Under the pieces are notes generated by a model that made no database searches, was not told the DNA's origin, and worked only from the letters and a program-made list of their open reading frames with translations. DNA of 49,077 nucleotides from Flammula alnicola (taxonomy: Eukaryota > Basidiomycota > Agaricomycetes > Agaricales > Strophariaceae). The stretch lies in the NCBI GenBank assembly GCA_015499995.1, contig JADNRV010000349.1:1-49077 (forward strand). The letters run 5' to 3'. The position numbers and the translations under genes were made by a program. Positions 44,901 through 49,077 of the stretch are shown here, one piece after another (the first letter of the stretch is position 1; each line of letters begins with the position of its first letter).

Positions 44901-46555
44901 ACGGCGAACGAGAATTCCGAATCGTTGTACCACGCTTCGAGGAATGGGACGTATGACTTCACCTAGAAAAGATAATTATAAGGCACTGTTAAAAAGACGC
45001 TGACAGAGACTTACCGAATCCAGATTGGCAAGAATAGAGATGATGAACAGAGGAACGGTGTTAAAGAAACATACAGCGCTAAGCCAGAGGAAACCAAGCA
45101 TGCGCTTTCGGGCCAGCTCAGCGTCCGAGTTGTTCATGTTGCTCCATATCTTCGAATACAAAATTAATAACTTGTAGTAGTACCATCGAGTAGAGTGTGA
45201 ATATCAATGAACGTACAATATCTTTAGGATTCGGGGCAAGTTGGATTTCTGTGCCTTTGGGATGTTTGCCCGCAATCATCTTTGCCACGATATGGGCATA
45301 CGGAACGGCAGCCATACTGGCAAATCCATAGTTCTCGGCCTTGCGAGTGTCGATCTGCGTGCGGTATTCTTCAATAGCGGCTTCCGTGCGCTTGAGCTTG
45401 ACACTATCAAACAAACCAGGTTGAGGAAGGATATTCAATGACAGCAAGATAAAACGTACGTGTAAAAATCGATAGCATCTTTCGTGGTTCCTCCTAACCC
45501 GCAATGCCCACCAATCCTGATCGTAGGTCTTTTTGACTTTATTTTCCCGCCTTTCAGGTATTTAACCAGCACCTCCTCGAACTCGCGTACAGTCTGATTG
45601 TGGTAGTCAATCAGCTCTGGAAGCTTGCCGACCTTGCGGCCAATGTGCACGCTCGTCGTGGGGTACGGCATCTTCACCGATCCGAAAATAGCATTGAGGC
45701 CTTCGTCGCTCTGCAACTTCTTGGGCACGTGTCGGACCTGCAGAGTGCGGGCGTAGAAGGACTGGAGGTACTCCGGGGACCTGAACCAGGTGTGGCGGAG
45801 CTGGACCATGGCTCTCCAGTGCATGTTCACACAGAACACGATGAGGAACGTGATGAGGTACGTGACGACAACGTGTGCGTAGAGGAAGTTCCCAGAGACG
45901 TCGCGGATGGTGAGCATGCTAAGGATGTCGCGGTTCTTGGAGGGGACATTTTTGAGATTGTAGACGACATTGATGGGGATGAGAATACCACATGTTAGGA
46001 TAGCGATGCCACTGAAGAGGGTGCGCAAGAGACGGAGGAAGCGCAAGAATGCAACCGCATCAAGCCCGATCTTGTCCAGTAGTTCAGGCTCTTTCGTGTG
46101 TATCAGCGGAGGGAGCCAGCCAAATAGAGAGTCGGATATTCGGGGAGGAGGTTTATCGCCTTCGTGGTATTTGACTTTAGGTTCGTAAATGATCTGCAGA
46201 AACAGCGCCCAAAGTCAGTACCGATGATGACAAGCTGGCAAAAAAAGAGCGCGTCGGTATGACAGTGACGATCCACAACCTCAATGATAGGCATAAACCG
46301 CCACAGCATGCACCTCAGCCGAACTCCAAGGGTTTGCAAGCAACACATACCTTGTTTTGAGGCCGTAGAAAATTAAATAGGAGAATGGTGACGACCTAAA
46401 AGAGGGGTAAGACTCATGACAGGCTACGTGTTCGCCGACAACCCTGCACTCACAGACACAACGCTCATCAACGCGACCTGAGAGCCAACCGCAGCGGGCG
46501 CCAGCGTCCGTGAATTGTCAGTATTGGACAATGTATTGTTAATAATTGAGGCCAT
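41930..46555 (-). CDS. CSC1/OSCA-type multi-pass membrane channel with Gln-rich tail
   Basis: Predicted mechanosensitive or osmosensitive calcium-permeable channel of the CSC1/OSCA/TMEM63 family (DUF221). The start at 46555 gives MASIINNTLSNTDNS. An N-terminal membrane segment and FLRPQNKIIYEPKVKYHEGD follow, then WLPPLIHTKEPELLDKIGLD and FSGIAILTCGILIPINVVYNL, then TYLITFLIVFCVNM. The cytoplasmic loop has TLQVRHVPKKLQSDEG and DAIDFYT. Further membrane exons include LGFLWLSAVCFFNTVPLFII and AVVSGVFASCHLRILWILPA. The C-terminal exon has DLEYDPALYQRDRGELDWDA, then a Gln/Ser/Pro-rich tail with four or more imperfect repeats around QQHARQ.SGN and SPGPYQAYSPQ. About a dozen introns interrupt it. 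The true 3' end is unclear: the frame runs to 41930, but a donor after MADVVRIEG could splice elsewhere. Confidence 0.85.
42170..42640 (-). repeat. Coding minisatellite in the channel tail
   Basis: Imperfect units of about 80-100 bp encode (Q)nHARQ-x-SGN-x-LA...SPGPYQAYSPQ; at least four are visible, with CAG/CAA runs between. Length is likely variable between strains because such arrays slip or recombine. Confidence 0.65.
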
Positions 46556-46937
46556 GATTCAGCGACTGAATGAAGGGATATCGAAGGTTGAAATTTGACA
46601 GTGAGTCCAGGAGTCCGACGGGAGATATGGAGATGAGAGTCGGGAAGCAAAGTCGTGAATATGAAAAGAATGAGTGTGGAGTAGGCCGACAGCGAGGACT
46701 AATGAAGAGGGCAGGAGTGGAGAAAAGATGGGACAAGCAAAAACAACAACCGTTGACCATTTGATTGATCCATTGCCCCTTGCAGCAATGGTTCTTTTTC
46801 ATCACCATTGTTCTCTTTCATTCATTGCATGAAATATTCCTACGTTCCATAAACTTGAAAACTCAGTTCAGACTAAGTGAAGAAGTGCAGTTTCTGACTT
46901 TCACAGAAACGGGTATCAAAGCCCGTCTACTACATAC

Positions 46938-48197
46938 TCAATCATCATTACCCATCAGCGAATTCAACACTCTACTGACTTGTCCAATCGCCTCTCGGAC
47001 ATTCTCCCACTCTTCTTTCTTCACCCTCCTCATAAAACGACCCTCAAATTTATCAGGATGAAACCGAAGGAATGCTCTCTCAACTTATCCTTCCTCTCTT
47101 TCTTCTTTGCCGCGTTGTCCATATCTGCCGCCGCAGCAGCAACGGGTAACAGAAATGACGAAATTGCGTCCGCCGTCAATTCCTCCACGCTGATGGATGT
47201 TCGAGGAACACCGACATCTTCTTCCCGGTCCCCGACCTTCGTATGACGACGTTTCTCGGGCTTGTCCCGGTGCGCAATGGCTATCGGCCACGGGATATCG
47301 TCGAAGGAGAGTAGTGCTGCTGCGGCGTTTGGTTGCGCATTTTCACCGACACCCTCACCGGCGATTGCCAGCAACGCCGCCCACCGCTTGTTGTATTCCT
47401 CTCTGGCGTAATCCAATCGCCGAGATTCGCGCTCCAGCTTTTTCTGCTTCCGCTCCTCCTCCGCGACTTTCTCCAGCCGAGCCGTCTCCGCTTTACGAGC
47501 TTTCTCCTCAGCTTTTCGTGCGGCCTGAGCTGCTTTCTTACGTTGTTGCTCAGCATACTCCTCCGCATGGGTTTTCCTGTAAAGAGATGATATATCAAAA
47601 ACAGATCCAAGAGCGCTATAAATACCCGAAAGGACTGACCTGTACATCCCAACTCTAATCCATTCCGCATACTCCTCCTCATCCATAAGTCTTGGATCCA
47701 TTGTCAAAAACTCATCCCCATCATAAATATTGGCTCTAGTTTTCCCAGCAGTCGCTCCTGAACCCGCAGTCCGCCAACGCTCGGGCACCTGCGCAAAGTC
47801 ATTTAACCGCGCTCCAGCGAGTCTAACCGCTCATCGTCTCCCATAGCATCGAACATCTTCTGGCGAAACATCTGCTCTTCTATTTCCGCCTTCAGTGTAT
47901 CATGGTCCGGTTTGTGAGCGTGTGACTGAGACGGTGGTATATTAGAGGAGGAAGGGTGGGCCGGCTGAGGTCCAAACTCCATTTCATCTTCGTCGCTCGA
48001 AGCCCATTTGCGGTACGGGGGACTTCCGTGGCCTGCATTTACGTGAACGCGTTTCGAGGAGGAGGAGGGCCCGGCATGCGGTGAGTAGTCATGGTGTTGC
48101 TCCCGTTTCCGTTTCTCTCCTTCCTCCTCTCCTTCCGCAATCTATGTTGGGCTTCTTCCTCCGGGGTGCGTTTGAGCTTCAGCTTGTGGATGGTCAT
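46938..48197 (-). pseudogene. NFKBIL1-like protein gene needing three frame changes
   Basis: Homology by motif to fungal NF-kappa-B inhibitor-like protein 1 genes. The start at 48197 gives MTIHKLKLKRTPEEEAQHRL. The continuing text then changes frame near 48116 to KRKREQHHDYSPHAGPSSSS and GSPPYRKWASSDEDEMEFG, and changes again near 47819 from DDERLDSLE to ARLNDFAQVPERW. A normal intron (about 47579-47643) joins MYR to KTHAEEYAEQ. A coiled, basic segment and WAALLAIAGEG, then LLSFDDIPWPIA follow. A third change near 47075 is needed to reach FLRFHPDKFEGRFMRRVKK and the end SLMGNDD at 46938. All three breaks look like loss of one G after GAG. It may be a decayed gene, or intact with consensus errors; I favour neither strongly. 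The motifs at both ends are well kept, which is more like sequencing error. Confidence 0.55.
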
Positions 48198-48527
48198 TCA
48201 AGAAGTTGGATGCGATCGCGGAGTCAAGAGATGGCACATTGCCACGAATCACGCCGATGGCCAGAGGATAGGAAGAAGAAATGCGAAGGAAAGAGTATGT
48301 TTGGTGTCGAATCCATTTCCAAATTGAGACAAATAAGACATAAATAGAGTCCGAAATGTGGTCACGGTGGTCGCACTCGAAGAAGGGGATGAGAAAGACA
48401 CGATAGCGAAAATCAATCATAGCTGCTGCGTGTCCACTATATAGCTGTTGAGAGGGTGAGAAAGGGTGAGAGGTCGTACGGCAATGAAGGCACTTACTAC
48501 CACAGAAAGCGCCGGGTATAAAAAATC

Positions 48528-49077
48528 TCAAGTATTTCGTCGGAAAGGCTGAATAACGATCCTTCGTATAGGTTCTACGACACTCCTCGAGAACATAGGC
48601 GATAGGTACACGGATAGTCCAATCCGAACTGGGAGGAGGGCCTAAGTAACAGGAGAATTATGAATAAACACACCATGCAACATGAGCAACGTTCTCACCT
48701 TCGTCACCCCATAAGCAAAAACAGCATTGGCCACATCGCCCGCAATATGTCCTGAAGCCCTGGCCATCTCTCCACATCATCCACAGCCCCGGTGCGCGCT
48801 TCTCGTAGCCAAAGACACCGTAGCGTCGCCGATCCGGATGGCCCACTGGTCACCCTCTTCCACCCATGTCTTCATCCTGCTTAGCCCAACTGAGTTGGTC
48901 ATGACCATGAGAGCGAGAGACGGAAGCGCCTTCTGTATCGCTGGAGCGTATTTGCTCGTCCTCGATTATAGCAGAAACGACGCGTTCGCCGACCCAAGGG
49001 TCTTCGCACCGTAGAAGATCCCCACAACAGGTACGATGGCCGACAACTCGTGGAGAATACCAAATGAGAGTATGAGA
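48528..49077 (-). CDS. Possible 3' end of a membrane-protein gene, DUF1279/FAM210-like, partial
   Basis: On the minus strand an exon reading SGHIAGDVANAVFAYGVTK joins across a good intron (GTGAG to TTAG, about 48641-48700) to ALLPVRIGLSVYLSPMFSRS and ends RRIVIQPFRRNT at 48528. This resembles the C-terminal helix and Arg-Val motif of DUF1279/FAM210 proteins, but the resemblance is weak and recalled from pattern only. Upstream of this exon the frame is blocked, and a further intron or frame change would be needed. The gene would continue past the window edge. Confidence 0.3.

Overview
The window is fungal nuclear DNA, most likely from an Agaricomycete (mushroom-forming basidiomycete). The genes carry many short introns of about 50-60 nt with GT-AG ends and are packed on both strands. 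Three F-box genes of a type expanded in Agaricomycetes are present, together with a TET/JBP-type dioxygenase family known mainly from basidiomycete transposons. No rRNA, tRNA, CRISPR array or bacterial-type operon was seen. All functional calls come from reading motifs by eye; no database search was possible.

Left flank (1-12225): a tiny secreted peptide gene (617-916), an F-box gene (1797-3212, minus), a member of the isocitrate lyase/PEP mutase superfamily (4609-6147, minus), a cytochrome b2-type L-lactate dehydrogenase (7944-10093, plus) and a second F-box gene (10422-12051, minus).

Centre (12226-30573): an apparently identical, head-to-tail pair of a 9,163-bp DNA transposon. Each copy carries three genes: an XPG/FEN1/GEN1-like structure-specific nuclease (plus), a TET/JBP-type 2-oxoglutarate/Fe(II) dioxygenase (minus) and a large DDE-type transposase with zinc-binding cysteine clusters (plus). 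I infer imperfect 23-bp terminal inverted repeats, each with a CCCAGGG core at the same distance from its end. A perfect 8-bp target-site duplication, AGAACCTC, flanks the whole pair. The two copies are separated by only 6 bp, AACCTC. This pair is the most notable object in the window: a self-mobilising unit that carries a flap/junction nuclease and a likely DNA-base oxidase, captured as an identical tandem dimer.

Right flank (30574-49077): a Dna2-like PD-(D/E)XK nuclease plus SF1 helicase gene (30664-35407) whose TATA-like box lies about 50 bp from the insertion; a leucine carboxyl methyltransferase (PP2A methyltransferase, 35593-36862); a second isocitrate lyase/PEP mutase paralogue (37037-38479, minus); a third F-box gene with an N-terminal coiled coil (40335-41828); a CSC1/OSCA-type membrane channel with a repetitive Gln-rich tail (41930-46555, minus); an NFKBIL1-like gene that needs three same-direction frame changes to read through (46938-48197, minus); and the possible 3' end of a further gene (48528 to the window edge).

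The flanking genes are ordinary housekeeping or lineage-expanded genes and show no joint pathway. The transposon genes do suggest a working unit. The transposase would cut and join ends, the XPG-like nuclease would process flap or branched intermediates, and the dioxygenase would modify 5-methylcytosine or a related base to counter silencing. The last two roles are inference.
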